Below are positions 44,501-56,014 of a stretch of 64,000 nt of DNA, piece by piece; the stretch's first letter is position 1; the number at the start of each line of letters is the position of its first letter. Below the pieces are notes generated by a model, which worked only from the letters and a program-made list of their open reading frames with translations, was not told the origin of the DNA and searched no databases. Both the position numbers and the translations under genes were made by a program. This DNA is from Chrysaora quinquecirrha (lineage: Eukaryota; Cnidaria; Scyphozoa; Semaeostomeae; Pelagiidae): the NCBI GenBank assembly GCA_014526335.1, contig JACTAT010000033.1, forward strand, positions 873,072 through 937,071, in the 5' to 3' direction.

Positions 44501-45063
44501 TATGGGTTGGTTGGCAATATTTTGCCGGGTTTAAGGGTCATGTTACCCCTCATTTGATTACCCCCTGTTACCCCCTGTTACCCCTTGCTCGCTAATGGGG
44601 CATTAAGATGGATGCATTTTTCATCAAACTAAAACAAAAAGCAGGGAATTCAAGTCTCAAAAAGAAAAGAGTATTAAGGGCCTTGTAAATCGGATTTACC
44701 AATGAGCAAACAAAACAAAGGACTACTGGTTTGTTTTAAAATATTACGAATTAAGCTGAGGAAATTTGAAGAAAGAACAAAAACTAATACAGTACACAAA
44801 TGAGAAATATCATACACTACAGTCCTACTGTATGTGGAGAAAACAGCCCTGTACATTGATGTGTTCTTTATGAAGCTTGAGATTGAATAATTGTCTGAAT
44901 AAATGAAAAACTCAATGTCTGAATTTACATTAAAAAGTTACGAATAATACATATGTTGTGTATACCTTACCTTGTAATTTTCTTTTTTAGCATCGAGAAA
45001 ACCAAGGAATGCCAGAATAAGGCATTGAAACGCTATGAAACGTGTATTTAGTAGAAGAGTCAT
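41543..45063 (-). CDS. Secreted collagen-like protein, 3' incomplete
   Basis: Exons in transcript order: 44971-45063 (ATG at 45063; hydrophobic signal, RFIAFQCLILAFLGFLDA, ends NYK), 43277-43372, 41761-41811 and 41543-41608, all phase 0. Exon 2 starts with a basic non-collagen piece (VTESEVTIRIPRGRVPK) and ends in GRPGRPGPPGPP. Exon 3 reads GDTGARGMPGYPGLKG and exon 4 GPTGPKGFPGIPGDRGAR. Gly-X-Y exons that are multiples of nine or three fit collagen genes. The rest lies left of 41543, towards the gap. No cysteine-rich domain is visible, so a minicollagen cannot be claimed. Confidence 0.85.
41858..42295 (+). mobile_element. AACAGCGGAAACAT-family MITE, longest member
   Basis: Ends GATAAACAGCGGAAACATTA and GATGTTTCCGCTGTTTATC with CGTCTGAC/GTCAGACG motifs inside each. 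The interior includes GTATAAATTCCGCCTCA, also found at 13050. It lies in a collagen intron. Confidence 0.8.
42786..43035 (-). mobile_element. Truncated relative of the 29372-30335 element
   Basis: On the minus strand CTAACTT...TTATGTCGACATGTC, AGAACTTATAGGATTCAGTTG and CCCAACTTTCTGGAACTGTG match 29420-29560 of the longer copy. Confidence 0.65.
43380..43710 (-). repeat. Tandem duplication touching collagen exon 2
   Basis: Two units of about 172 bp (CACCCGTATTG at 43401 and 43573). The duplicated piece includes the acceptor and first 25 or so bases of collagen exon 2 (VTESEV at 43372; ISESEV at 43545), but the upstream copy diverges into non-collagen sequence. Confidence 0.7.
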
Positions 45064-45689
45064 GCCCGTTTGAAGGAATCTTTTTTCTTTATGTTGTTAT
45101 TCTGTATTCGTTTGGGTTACATCTTCACAGAAAAGCAAAGAACTGTAGGCTTGAGATTCACCTGCATATAAAGACTAGCCTGGAGCAGAAAACGTATAAT
45201 TTAGGCCCTTTCTTTGAGAAAAAACAACGTTAGAAATGTAGAATAACAATACAAAATGAGATAGACTACCAAACAAAAGGGGATTACAAATGTCCTATTG
45301 AGGCCTTTTGCTTTTCAAAGAAATCCGAAGGATTGAAACAAAGAAAAAACTAATCATTTTTATGTTTCCTGAACATGCAAAGCATTTGCTTTTATTTCTT
45401 ATTCAATAAATGAGATATCCTTATTTGCCAAAACTAATAAAATTTATTGACCAGACAAAACGTACTTGTAAATTCAGTTCTTTAGTCAGTGTCTGTCACT
45501 ATAAATATCTAGTATAAAATACTCTAACTTATTCTGACCAATAGTGAGAGACAATCGTCTTGAACATTTTCATTTGATTTGATATTTTCTTTCAACAATC
45601 ATGAATAAGGTAGCTTACCTCTTGAAATGTACTCCAGGAGCAGCGAGCAGACCAGAAACCTGCAGTAATGGTAAGAATGCCAGAAGTAA

Positions 45690-46430
45690 TCGTGGCAGAT
45701 GCAGCAGTGGTGGCAGGTAGCAGCAAGCAGTAGCAACCTAAGCAGCATCCACAGCAATTGCAATAGCGGTGGCAGAAAGAGAAATAGTAGGAGAAGCAAC
45801 AGAACCTCAGCAGTAGCAACAGCAGTAGCAAAAGCAGCAGCAGCAGCAGCAGCAGTAATTGAGGCATCAGCAGCAGAATTAGAAAGAGCAGTAGCGGCAA
45901 TAGTAGCAAAAGCAGTCTTTACAGCAGTAGCGGCAGCACCAACAGTTATTGCAGCAGTTGTATAGAAGCAGCAACAATCGCAGCAGCAGCGGCAATTTCA
46001 GCTCAACAACAGCAACAAAAGTAGCAGCAGCAAGAAAGCATCAGCAGCAGAATAAGAAAGAGCAGTAGTGGCAATAGTAGCAAAAGCAGCCTTTGCAGCT
46101 GTAGCAGCAGCAGCAACAGTTATAGCAGCAGTTGTATAGAAGCAGCAGCAATCGCAGCAGCAGCGGCAATTTCAGCTCAAAAACGGCAACAAAAGTAGCA
46201 GCAGCAAGAAAGCATCAGCAGCAGAATAAGAAAGAGCAGTAGTGGCAATAGTAGCAAAAGCAGCCTTTGCAGCAGTAGCAGCAGCAGCAACAGTTATAGC
46301 AGCAGTTGTATAGAAGCAGCAGCAATCGCAGCAGCAGTGTGACCTTTAGCTTAGCAATCGTAGCAATAGTCGAAGCAGCAAGAGAAGCAAATGCAGTAGA
46401 TGTAGTAGAAGCAGCAGCAGTAGGTTTAAC
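45690..46430 (+). repeat. AGC/AGT trinucleotide tract, unit 1
   Basis: Degenerate AGCAGCAGT-type repeat with an imposed higher-order period of about 170-180 bp (AGCAGTTGTATAGAAGCAGC recurs at 45950, 46127, 46304). Open frames rich in Ala, Ser or Leu on both strands are repeat by-products. It is matched by 50190-51000. Confidence 0.9.
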
Positions 46431-47029
46431 TAAGTCTAATATTGCCAGTTTAGTTTGTTATTCAACAAAAGGAATCACAACGCTTAATCTTTACCGCTTA
46501 AAAACGCCTAACCCTAAACAGCCTCTCAAACAGGGCAACTTGACGCTTTGAAAGGCTATTTGTAGCAATGACTGAAACCACATCCTTCAGTTTCAGCAAC
46601 AATGGCTGACCACTTTGAAAACCTGGTTTTGTAATCCCCTAAGCTTAGCAAAGAGTTTACCATAATCAAGTTCCGAATTGAATTTAGGAGACTTTAGCAA
46701 AATTGAAGATTCTTCTTCTTTACTATATAAACGATTTTGTTTCTAAATACTAATGATATTTTTGGTTTGACTTGAAACATTTCTTATGAAATTAACAGAT
46801 TCTGCCTTAAGCAGATTATCAAGTGAAACAATGTGTCAAGATTGAAGACAGAAAGTGGTCATCCTTTGGTTTTCTATTAAACAAACATTAAGAACGAATG
46901 GCATGCTTTTTTGAAAGCGTTTCTCTTTCTCCGAAAATCGATCTTTGATGATTTCATAGCGATGGAAAGTCTTCAAATATATAAAAAAAACATTTGGCTG
47001 TAACTTGTTAGGCTACAGCCAGTGGCATT

Positions 47030-47760
47030 CGTAGGCTGCAGCTCGAGGTCGAAGTATTCTTAGACCACAGGTCGCAGCATAGATAGGATGCATTCGTAAG
47101 CTGCAGTTCCTGGCATTCATGGGCTGCAGTTCCTGGCATTCATGGGCTGCAGTTCCTGGCATTCATGGACTGCAGTTCCTGGAATTCATGGGCTGCAGTT
47201 CCTGGCATTCATGGGCTGCAGCATTCATGGGCTGCAGTTCCTGGCATTCATGGGCTGCAGTTCCTGGCATTCAGGCTGCAGTTCCGGGCATTCATAGGCT
47301 ACAATTACTGGCATTCATACGCTGTAGCTCCTAGAATTCATAGGCCTCAGTTCGTAACATTTGTCGTAGGTCATACATTGTTTCTAGCATTTTAAGGCTG
47401 GAGCTCGAAACATTCTTAAGCCGCAATCCGAGGCATTTAGAGGTAGTACTCCGTAGCATCAATAGGCAGCAGATCACAGCATTCATATACTGCAGACTTG
47501 CATTTGTATGCTGCAATTTCCAGCATTCACAGGCTGCAGTTCCTCGCATTCATAGGCTGCAGCTCAGACTTTTTCGTAGGCCGTCGTTTCTAACCTTCAT
47601 AAACGGCAGTTCTTGGCATTCATAGGTAGCATTTACCGTATGCTGACGTCCCTACTAGCATTTCTCTTAGACCCCAGTGTCCAGCATTCATAGGCTGAAG
47701 CTCCAAGCATGCCGTTGGTTACCTTTCCTAGAATTCATCGGCTGCAATTCATAGCATTTT
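47030..47760 (+). repeat. GGCATTCATAGGCTGCAGTTC minisatellite, block 1
   Basis: About 22-bp units; the core at 47108-47280 is nearly exact and the rest is degenerate. It lies 3' of receptor 1. Confidence 0.92.
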
Positions 47761-47907
47761 TCCTATTCAAGTAATCATTTTATTTTCAAAAAAGTCGTCT
47801 TCAAGATTTAGAGGCAATTTTACAATGGCTACAACAAGCTCTGTCAGCATGGACTGTTTGTACATATCTAGTCTAAATTCGCGGGAAGCTATGTCTATGG
47901 AGTGTCT

Positions 47908-48825
47908 TCATCTGAACATGTGAACAAGACCATTCAAATAATTATTGACTTTTCTGTTGAACACGAGTACAACGATTGCATTTAGTGTTGCATTGAAGAA
48001 TGCTAAAAGACTGAATCCAGATGCAACAAATAAAGACGTTCTGTTTGCATTCTGTCGCTGTAGCTGTATCATGTAGACTACTGATGTGAACATTGATGGC
48101 ACGTAACACACTATCAAAACGCCAAGTATGAAGAATACTGCCCTGGCAAACTCTCTCGTTGGGCTACGTCGAATAGCAATTGCTGTATCATCCCCACTTT
48201 GATTTTGATTCTGGCTTGTAGCATTAGGCTCGTTATCGTTTCCCAGATTCATCTGCCTTGTTCTTGTCTCTATCGACTTGTAGGCTCTCCAATATAACAC
48301 ACATAACGTTATGATGCATAGTAAAGTAGTTAAATTAACGATCAATAATGGTATAACGAATTCTCTTTGCATGCTGAGATAAATCATCAGTGCTGTCTGT
48401 GCTATTGCCAGCAAAAGTATCAAAATTATCAGAATACGAGCTCTTTTCTCAGTAAATATTGCTGGATAATTTGTAAGGTACTTCATGTGAACATATCTAT
48501 CAAGACCGATCGAAAGAATTAATAGCACAGAAAACTGAAAGTAGAACGTTAGCAAAGCAAAATATATGCTCATCGCCCATTCTACTGGAATGTATGGGTT
48601 TATAAATTGCGCAATTGCAAAAATAAGTGAGAATATTGTATCTGAAATGCTGAGGATGAATATGAACTTATGCGATATGGTCTGCAATGAGTTAGTTTTT
48701 TTCAAAGCCAGAATCAAAAGACTGTTGAATATGATATTTGACACAGCAACTCCAACGATGGGAATTTTGAACTCCTTGAGAAAAGGTGTCTCAGCTAGCT
48801 TGCGTTTTAATTCAGCTTCAGACAT
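47908..48825 (-). CDS. Class A (rhodopsin-like) GPCR 1
   Basis: Intronless, 305 residues, seven hydrophobic segments. TM1 is about 21-43, TM2 53-75 with the conserved aspartate in LSISD (62), and TM3 84-108 followed by DRY at 109-111. TM4 is 129-150, TM5 157-178, and TM6 228-250 with CYVP in place of CWxP. TM7 is 266-289, where NATLNAIVVLV replaces NPxxY. The third loop is Asn/Gln-rich. The residue at the usual TM3 disulfide position is Met and the N-terminus is short, so the family is not a typical amine or peptide receptor. Tandem relatives are receptor 2 and receptor 3. The ligand cannot be told; a lineage-specific sensory or peptide role is a guess. Confidence 0.92.
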   Translation of the reverse strand: MSEAELKRKLAETPFLKEFKIPIVGVAVSNIIFNSLLILALKKTNSLQTISHKFIFILSISDTIFSLIFAIAQFINPYIPVEWAMSIYFALLTFYFQFSVLLILSIGLDRYVHMKYLTNYPAIFTEKRARILIILILLLAIAQTALMIYLSMQREFVIPLLIVNLTTLLCIITLCVLYWRAYKSIETRTRQMNLGNDNEPNATSQNQNQSGDDTAIAIRRSPTREFARAVFFILGVLIVCYVPSMFTSVVYMIQLQRQNANRTSLFVASGFSLLAFFNATLNAIVVLVFNRKVNNYLNGLVHMFR

Positions 48826-50189
48826 GCTCTTGAATTCGATAAATGTTTTGCACTATCAAGTTGAGAAAGTGACACACATAAGACTATTTATCTACACCTT
48901 GGCTGGTTCATTCATCTTGCAGCCAAAACGTGGGGCATGTTGATCCAACCTAACCTCTACCTCTGGTCTACATATCTTTCACTTCGCTGGAGGACGAAGG
49001 CTTGAGTTCAGATAATGTTTTGCACCATCAAGTTGAGAGAGGATTATTTACAACTATCTATGTCTTGAAGACCCTTTGTTAAGTGTCAATTCAAGCCTGT
49101 TGAAGCTCTGATCTTCAGCTCTGTTATTTCGACTACAGACATGTTTTTGAATTTGGTAAATGTCTTGTTATCAACACGAGTAAGTGGGGTAAATGGGATA
49201 ACTTACATCTAGCTATATCCAGGCTGACACACGCAGCTTCTAAAAAATTTCAAGTGTTAATTTAAGCTTCATGAAGCTCTGACCTGCAACTCCTTTTTCG
49301 ACAACTGCCTCTATGTTTTAATTGCCACTTCTGTTATAAGATTGACTTAACTCACTTCTTCAACTTCTTTATAGCGCATGAATATAATATTTACTTTGGG
49401 AGGCCTACATCTGGATATTTCTGTTATTGAATATGTGACGATGTTTGAACTTATCACCACTTATTTTGTTATGGTAGAAGTTTTCTTTTCCTTCCCGCAA
49501 CTTTCATTCAACAGGCCAATTCAGCAAATGACTGTCTTCTTGAATCAAAAAGAAAAAATCCTAGTGTCGGTACTTCATTGAGTAATTAGGCTAGACATCC
49601 GCGCACCTTAGCCCAATGTCTATCTACATGTCTTAAGCAGGAACAAAATTTCACAACAGTTTCCTTTCAATTAAGTCTTTATTAATGCCTCACAATACAC
49701 ATGTGCTTATAACTGAAGTTTCCTTTAATTAAACGGTAAAATATTATGATGTCAAAATGTGAGTATTGGTTTTTTAGTCAATCGGTGTTTTTTCATCAAC
49801 TTTTCATCTCACTAACATTATAGTAACTTTCCCTGAAATCTTACAGCTACAGTTTTCTAATAATGTAATTATTTCCGCTTACGTTATTACATCCATCCAT
49901 TATTAATCAGTTGTACCCACTGTTTTTCTCTAACTATTTACTGCAAAGAGAAGAAATACATTGTTGTTTTCTACGACATTTCATGTTATTGAAATGGGAA
50001 AATCACTGACTGCAATCACAAACACTCTACGGATCATCGCAGATTATCAACGTTTTATCAAGCTATTCAGTAAATAAGACATTCGTAGGTGCCAAAGCCA
50101 TGCCAAAACTAAAAAGACATCTTAACCAGACAAAAATTAAGGATTGATCTGAGTTATATTCCATATGTAATTTCAGTTCTTTAGTTAGT

Positions 50190-51000
50190 CACTATGGATA
50201 GCAGTGGCAACCAAAAAAACAGTAGGAGCATAGCATCAGTACCACAGCAGGAGCACCAGCTGTAGAAGATGCAGTTGCAGCAATCTAAGCAGAAGCAGCA
50301 GAGCTAGAAGGAACAGTAGCGGCAACAATAGTAGCAGGAGTAATAGTTACAGCAGTTATTGTTATAGTTGTAGTTATAGAGCAGCGAGCAGAGCAGAAAC
50401 CTGCAGTAATAATAAAATACCAGAAGAAACAATTGGGACAGTTTTAGTAGTAGCAGCAGCAACTGCAGAAACAGGTAGCAGTAGCAGCCTAAAAAGCGGC
50501 AGCAGCTGTAGAAAAGCAGCAGTAGAAGTCGTAGAAAAGAAATAGTAGGAACCTCAGTGGAAGCGACAGCATTAACAGAAGCAGCAACACCAATATAAGT
50601 AGCATCAGTAGAAGTAAAAGGTGTAGCACTGGCAACAGTAGCACGAGAAGCCTTTGTTGTATGCAGTAGGAGTAACAGCAGTTGCAGCAGATCTAGAAGC
50701 AGCACTACTATTGCTGCTTCAGCAGCAGCAATAGTAGTTGCAGTGATAACGTAAGCTCAAGCAATTGTAGCAAAATTAGAAGTAGCAAGAGAAGCAAATG
50801 CAGCAGAGGCAGTGGAAGCAGCAGCAGTAGCAGCCAGCACAGAGGAGTAGCAGCAAAAGAAGTTGTAGTAGGAGGTGGCAGCCGCAGTGGGGGCAACAAA
50901 AATAGCTGCAAAGCAGTACTTGAAGCAGTAGCAGAAGTAGCTTTCATAGCTTTAGCAGAAGCAGCAATTGCAGTAGTAGCAGCAGCCACCTAGCAGAAGC
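50190..51000 (+). repeat. AGC/AGT trinucleotide tract, unit 2
   Basis: Same composition and flanks as 45690-46430. The sequence after it (GTTATTCAACAAGAGGAATC, CCGCTTAAAAACGC) is colinear with 46440-46560, showing that the whole block is duplicated. Confidence 0.88.
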
Positions 51001-51639
51001 AACGGCATACAAAGCAACTGGCTTCAGGTGTACCCTTTCAATTATAATATTGCAGATTATAAGTTTAACCATGGCTTAACTAAGTCTTGTAATGCCAGTT
51101 CAGTTTGTTATTCAACAAGAGGAATCACAACCAACGCTTAATCTTTACCGCTTAAAAACGCTTAACCCTAAACAGCCTCTCAAACAGGGCAATTTTACGC
51201 TTTGAAAGGCTATTTGTAGCAATGACTGAGACCACAGTCTTCAGTTTAAGCAACAATGGCTAACCACTTGGGAAACCCCGATTTTTAATCCTTTAAGCTT
51301 AGCATAGAGTTTTCCAGAATCAATTTCCGAATTGAATTTAAGGTTCTTCTTCTTTACTATATAAACGATTTTGCTTCTAAATACTAATGATATTTTTGTT
51401 TAGCTTGAAAAATTTTCTAATGAAATTAATAGATTTTTCCTAAAATGAAACAATCTGTCAAGCTTCAAGATAGAAATCTGTTTAGTTCCATTCAACGAAC
51501 ATTAAAAAAGAATGGCTCGCGCTTTCTTTTCTTCGAAAAGCCCCTTTTGTTTAGAAAGGTCTGTTTCCCTTTCTCCGAAGCTCGTTCATATTATAAGTAA
51601 TGTGGGGCTGCTTGTTGACATGATTTGCGATCCTTGGCA

Positions 51640-52600
51640 TTCATGCATTCATGAACTGCAATTCGTGGTGTTCATTTGCTGCAGTAGTCAAATTGCTGTC
51701 GCGTTTTTAGGCTGTAGTTCCTTAGCAATCATAGGATGCAGCTTGAAACATTCTTAGGGTCGCAGTCCTTGGCATTAGACACAGCACTTCGAAGCATTCA
51801 AAGGCAGCAGTTGGCATCATTCGTAGGCTATTATTCGTGGCATTCATAGGTGATTGTCCGTGGTAATCCTACGCTGGAGCCCGTGGCATTCGTAGGTTGC
51901 AGTTCGTAGCTTCCAGATATTGTAGCTCGAAGTATACTTAAATCGCAGTCCATGACGTTCAGAGGCAGGACGTCGAAGCATTCATAGGCATTAGTTCGCA
52001 GCATTTATAGGCTGTAAATCTCTGCATTCAGAGACTGCTTTCCGCGGCATGCATATGCTGCAGTTCGTGGCATTCATAGGATGCAACTCAGTGCAACGAT
52101 AGCCTTCCGCTCTTAGCCTTCATAGGTTTCAGTTCCATGACATTCAGAGGTGGCATTTCGATGCATTCATGGATAGTAGACTGCAGCATTTATAGCCTGC
52201 AATGAGTAGCATTTATAGGCTACTGTCCGTGTTATTCATATGCTGCAGTTTGTAGCATTCATAGGTTGTAGTTCGAAGTATCTCTGAGTCGAAATCTTTT
52301 GCATTTAGAGGCAACACTTCAAAGCATTGAAAGGCAACAGTTCGCAGCATTTACAGGCTACTGTCCGTGGCATTCATATGCTGCAGTTCGTAGCATTCAG
52401 TTCAGAGGTTCTTAGGCATAGTTCGCAGCATCGATAGGCTGCGAACTCTCACATTCATTTCTAGCTTTCATAAGCATATTTCCTCGTATAGGCTGTAGTG
52501 TCTATCACTCAAAGGCTACAATCGCTAGCATTTGTCGTCGCATGCTGCCGTTTCTAGCATCCATACGCTGCAAATTCTTGAATCGATAAGAAGCCTATAA
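51640..52600 (+). repeat. GGCATTCATAGGCTGCAGTTC minisatellite, block 2
   Basis: Degenerate 22-bp units on the 3' side of receptor 2, as block 1 is for receptor 1. Confidence 0.88.
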
Positions 52601-52732
52601 GCAGCTCATACAATTCGCCCAAGTTAAGTATAAATTTCATGTTCAAAAAATCCGTTTTTAATATAAGAGTCAAATCCACAACGTTTGTTAAGATCTAGTC
52701 TGAGTCCGCGATGATCCATGTCTATAGAGTTT

Positions 52733-53653
52733 TTAATCTGAACAATTGATCATCTTCTTGAAAAGATTTCTCACATATTTATTAACTTTTCTGTTGAACA
52801 AGAGCACAATAATTGCATTCAGTGTTGCATTGAAGAATGCCAAAAGGTTGAATCCGTATGCAACAAATTGGCGTTCTGCAGACGTTCTGCCTGTATTCTG
52901 TAGCTGTATTGTTATGATAAAAGAGGTGACCATGGATGGCAAATAACACAGCATCAAAACACCTAGTATTATTAACACTGCCCATGCAAACTCTCTCGTT
53001 GGGTTTCGCTGATTTCCATTTAATGCATTATCCCCACTTTGATTCTTGTTTGCTCCATTAGACTGGCTTTCCAAGTCCATAGCCCTTGTTCTTGCTTCTA
53101 CCGACTTGTACGCTTTCCAATACAACACACATAGTGTTATCAGGCAAATTAAAGAAATAACATTAAATATCGATACTGGTGTAATCAATTCTCCTTTGAT
53201 GCTGAGATACATAGCTAGTGCTGTCTGAGCTATTGCCAGCAGTGATATCAAAATTATTAATATTCGAGCTCTGTTTTCAGTAAATATAGCTGGATATTTT
53301 GTAAGATATCTCATGTGAACATATCTATCAAGGCCAATCAAAAGAATTAATAGCACGGAAGACTGATAGTAGAATGTTATTAAAGAAAAATGTATGATAA
53401 TCGCCCATTCCGCTGGAAGCTGAAGGTATATTAATGCTGTGATCGCAAAAATAAGTGAGAATATTGTATCTTAAATGCTGAGGATGAATATGAACTTATG
53501 CGATATGCTCTGCAATGAGTTAGTATTTTTCAACGCCACAATTAAAATACTGTTGAAAACGATATTAGATACAGCAACACCAACGATGGGAATTCGGAAG
53601 GCCTTGAGAACTGATGCTCCCAAAATCTTGCCTCTTATTTCAGCAGCTGACAT
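52733..53653 (-). pseudogene. Class A GPCR 2, one nonsense codon
   Basis: 307 codons colinear with receptor 1, intact except for TAA at 53471-53473 in TM2, where receptor 1 has TCA (LSI-stop-DTIFSL against LSISDTIFSL). DRY, the TM6 CYLP and the TM7 NATLNAIIVLL are kept, with no other stop or frameshift. A single base change is enough to explain it, so inactivation is recent, or the allele may be polymorphic or the base an assembly error. Confidence 0.88.
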
Positions 53654-53814
53654 AGTCTTAGCTGTTTTGTGCTATCAAGACAAGAAAGTAAGGTAAATAG
53701 GACTACTTACATTTAAGCTGACTTGAAGTGTTATTTCAAGCTCTGATCCACAACTTTTCTTTGAAAGCTGTCTTTAACCTTTGGTTGCTACTTTTATCAT
53801 AAGATTGTCGTTCG

Positions 53815-54400
53815 CTGCTTGAAGTTCGTGGTATTCATAGGTAGCAGTTCCCTGCAGATTTATAGGCTGCAGTTTCTAGCAAGCATGGCTGCAGCTCGAA
53901 GCATTCTTAAGTCACAATCCATGGCATTCAGAGGCAGCAGTTTAAAGCATTCATAGGAAGCAGTTCGCATCATTTACAGGTTGAAATTCGTGGCATTCAT
54001 AGGCTGCTGTCCGTGATATTCAATGCTGTAATCCGTGGTATTCCTAGGTAGCAGTTCCCTGCATTTATAGGCTGCAGTTTCTAGCAAGCATGGCTGCAGC
54101 TCGAAGCATTCTTAAGTCACAATCCATGGCATTCAGAGGCAGCAGTTTAAAGCATTCATAGGAAGCAGTTCGCATCATTTACAGGTTGAAATTCGTGGCA
54201 TTCATAGGCTGCTGTCCATGATATTCAATGCTGTAATCCGTAGTATTCCTAGGTAGCAGTTCCCTGCATTTATAGGCTGTAGTTCTTAGCAAGCATAGGC
54301 TGTAGCGCGAAGCATTTTCATGGTGCAGTGAATGGCGTTCAAAGGCAGCACTTTGAAGCATTCATGGGCAGCAGTTCGCAGCAATTATAGGTTGAAATTC
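53815..54400 (+). repeat. GGCATTCATAGGCTGCAGTTC minisatellite, block 3
   Basis: On the 5' side of receptor 2. A higher-order duplication of about 235 bp is visible (GTAGCAGTTCCCTGCA at 53843, 54047, 54253). Confidence 0.88.
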
Positions 54401-55362
54401 TTTTTTATTGAAAACTGTCTTTAAGCTGTAGTTGCTTCTTCTACCACAAGATTGTAGCTAGTTCACTTCTCAACACATTCGTGGCATATTTATTGTGAAG
54501 ATAATCTATTCTTCAGGCAAATTGTCTACATCTAAAATATGACTGTTATTCAAGATATGACGATATACTAAACTTATCTTCCCTTATATTATCATGGTAA
54601 ACGTGTCCTACATCTTCCCACATCTGTTATTCAAATCTTCTATATTTCATTTAATCCTAAGCTAAGTCAGTAAACAAATTACGGCTTTCTTGAATCGTGA
54701 AGTTTTTCTTGCGTCGGGCAATTAGGCTAAACATCCGTGTACATTGGCTTGATGGAGTGTGCATATGTCGTCAGCAAGAGCTGAATTTTACAATTGCATT
54801 CTTAATTATGTCTTTATTAATGCCTTACAATAAAAATGTGGTTATAACTGAAGTTTTTTTAATTAAATGGCAAAATATTAGCTACTGTTAGCTTTAGTTG
54901 TTAGTATGATAATTTGTTCTTTCTCGCATTTCCGCCTCAATTTTCTTACTCCACTCAGGTTAAAAACTGTACGTGAAATCTTTTAGCTACAGTTTTTAAT
55001 CATAGTAGCTAGATTATTACATCGACCAATGTAAATCAGTTTTATTCACTTTTATCATAACGTATAATCAATATAAAGAATTAAATTGTTCCCATGATTG
55101 ACCATGTTTTTCAAAAGAGAAATCACAACAACTCAGCGCACATGAATCACAGTTTAAGGAAGGGCGAGGTTTTTCGACCGTTGCAACGTTTTAAACTTGC
55201 ACGGTTAATGAAAGCAGGTAATAACCAGAGAGCGCGGAATTAAAGTCAAACACCTCTAACGCAGACTCGTTGGAGACCATTGCTGATCGTATCTTCTTGA
55301 AAAAGAATTCTAATTGAAACTGATCAATGATGATCTTCTGGGCAAAGGACCTTAAAGTTTCT

Positions 55363-55450
55363 GTGGCGTCATTCTCTAATCCTGCTCGCTCCCGTTGCAC
55401 AGACCTCAGGTTGAGGGTTCGAGTCTCCGCCACGGTAGGTAGCGACACAG
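55363..55450 (+). mobile_element. tRNA-like SINE head
   Basis: GTGGCG (55363) and CGCCAC (55428) could pair as an acceptor stem, and GGGTTCGAGTCTCC is a B box. The T-stem does not pair well, so I do not call a tRNA gene. Confidence 0.45.
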
Positions 55451-55461
55451 CAAGAATTGAG

Positions 55462-55900
55462 GCCCGGGGGCACTCTTTCGCATTTTGGTAGGGGTGTGTG
55501 GACAGCAGAATTTTTTGCAGACCCATCCTCAGGTAATTTTATTTTACGTAAACCCATGCATAGGTAACTGAGATTTTCGCGCCAATTTTAAAACTGCAAC
55601 AAAAACAACCTAAAATGGCTTTTAAGCCCGCATTTTTGTTCTGGATTTTAGCACTAAGTGTTTTAAAATCGCCTTGTGCGCCATGTATATTGCTTTATTA
55701 GGTGGTATAAAAACATTAATTATGTTTTGGCAGATTAATTAGAAAATATCCATTCTTAGGTGAACATATTTGAAAAAAGGACCCATTGTCAGGTAAAAAA
55801 AAAACTAAAAAGGCACGCCCATTCTCAATGACCAAGGGAAAAGGTCACCCATTCTGGCCACACATCCCCACTACCCAAATATTTAAAAGTGACCCCCCCG
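55462..55900 (+). mobile_element. TIR element with CCCATTCTCAGG-type repeats
   Basis: Ends CCCGGGGGCACTCTTTCGCA and the complement of CCGGGGGGGTCACTTTTAAA, then GGTAGGGGTGTGTGG and CCACACATCCCCACTACC. GACCCAT(C/T).TCAGGTAA-like motifs repeat inside. Confidence 0.8.
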
Positions 55901-56014
55901 GATTAAGGCCTCGTTAGTTCATTTACTTAGAGATTCTAGCGACTGGCGCTGAAAGCAAATATAGAACTTTTCATAGCTAAGTAGAATATTTCATGATCGC
56001 ATATAGTATAGCAC

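Noticed and set aside
45592..46551. Poly-Leu, poly-Ala and poly-Ser open frames on both strands
   Set aside because: Products of the AGC/AGT trinucleotide tract, with no splice signals, domain or consistent frame between the two duplicated tracts.
47119..47395. Open frames with repeating Trp-Ala-Ala-Val motifs
   Set aside because: Translation of the 22-bp minisatellite.
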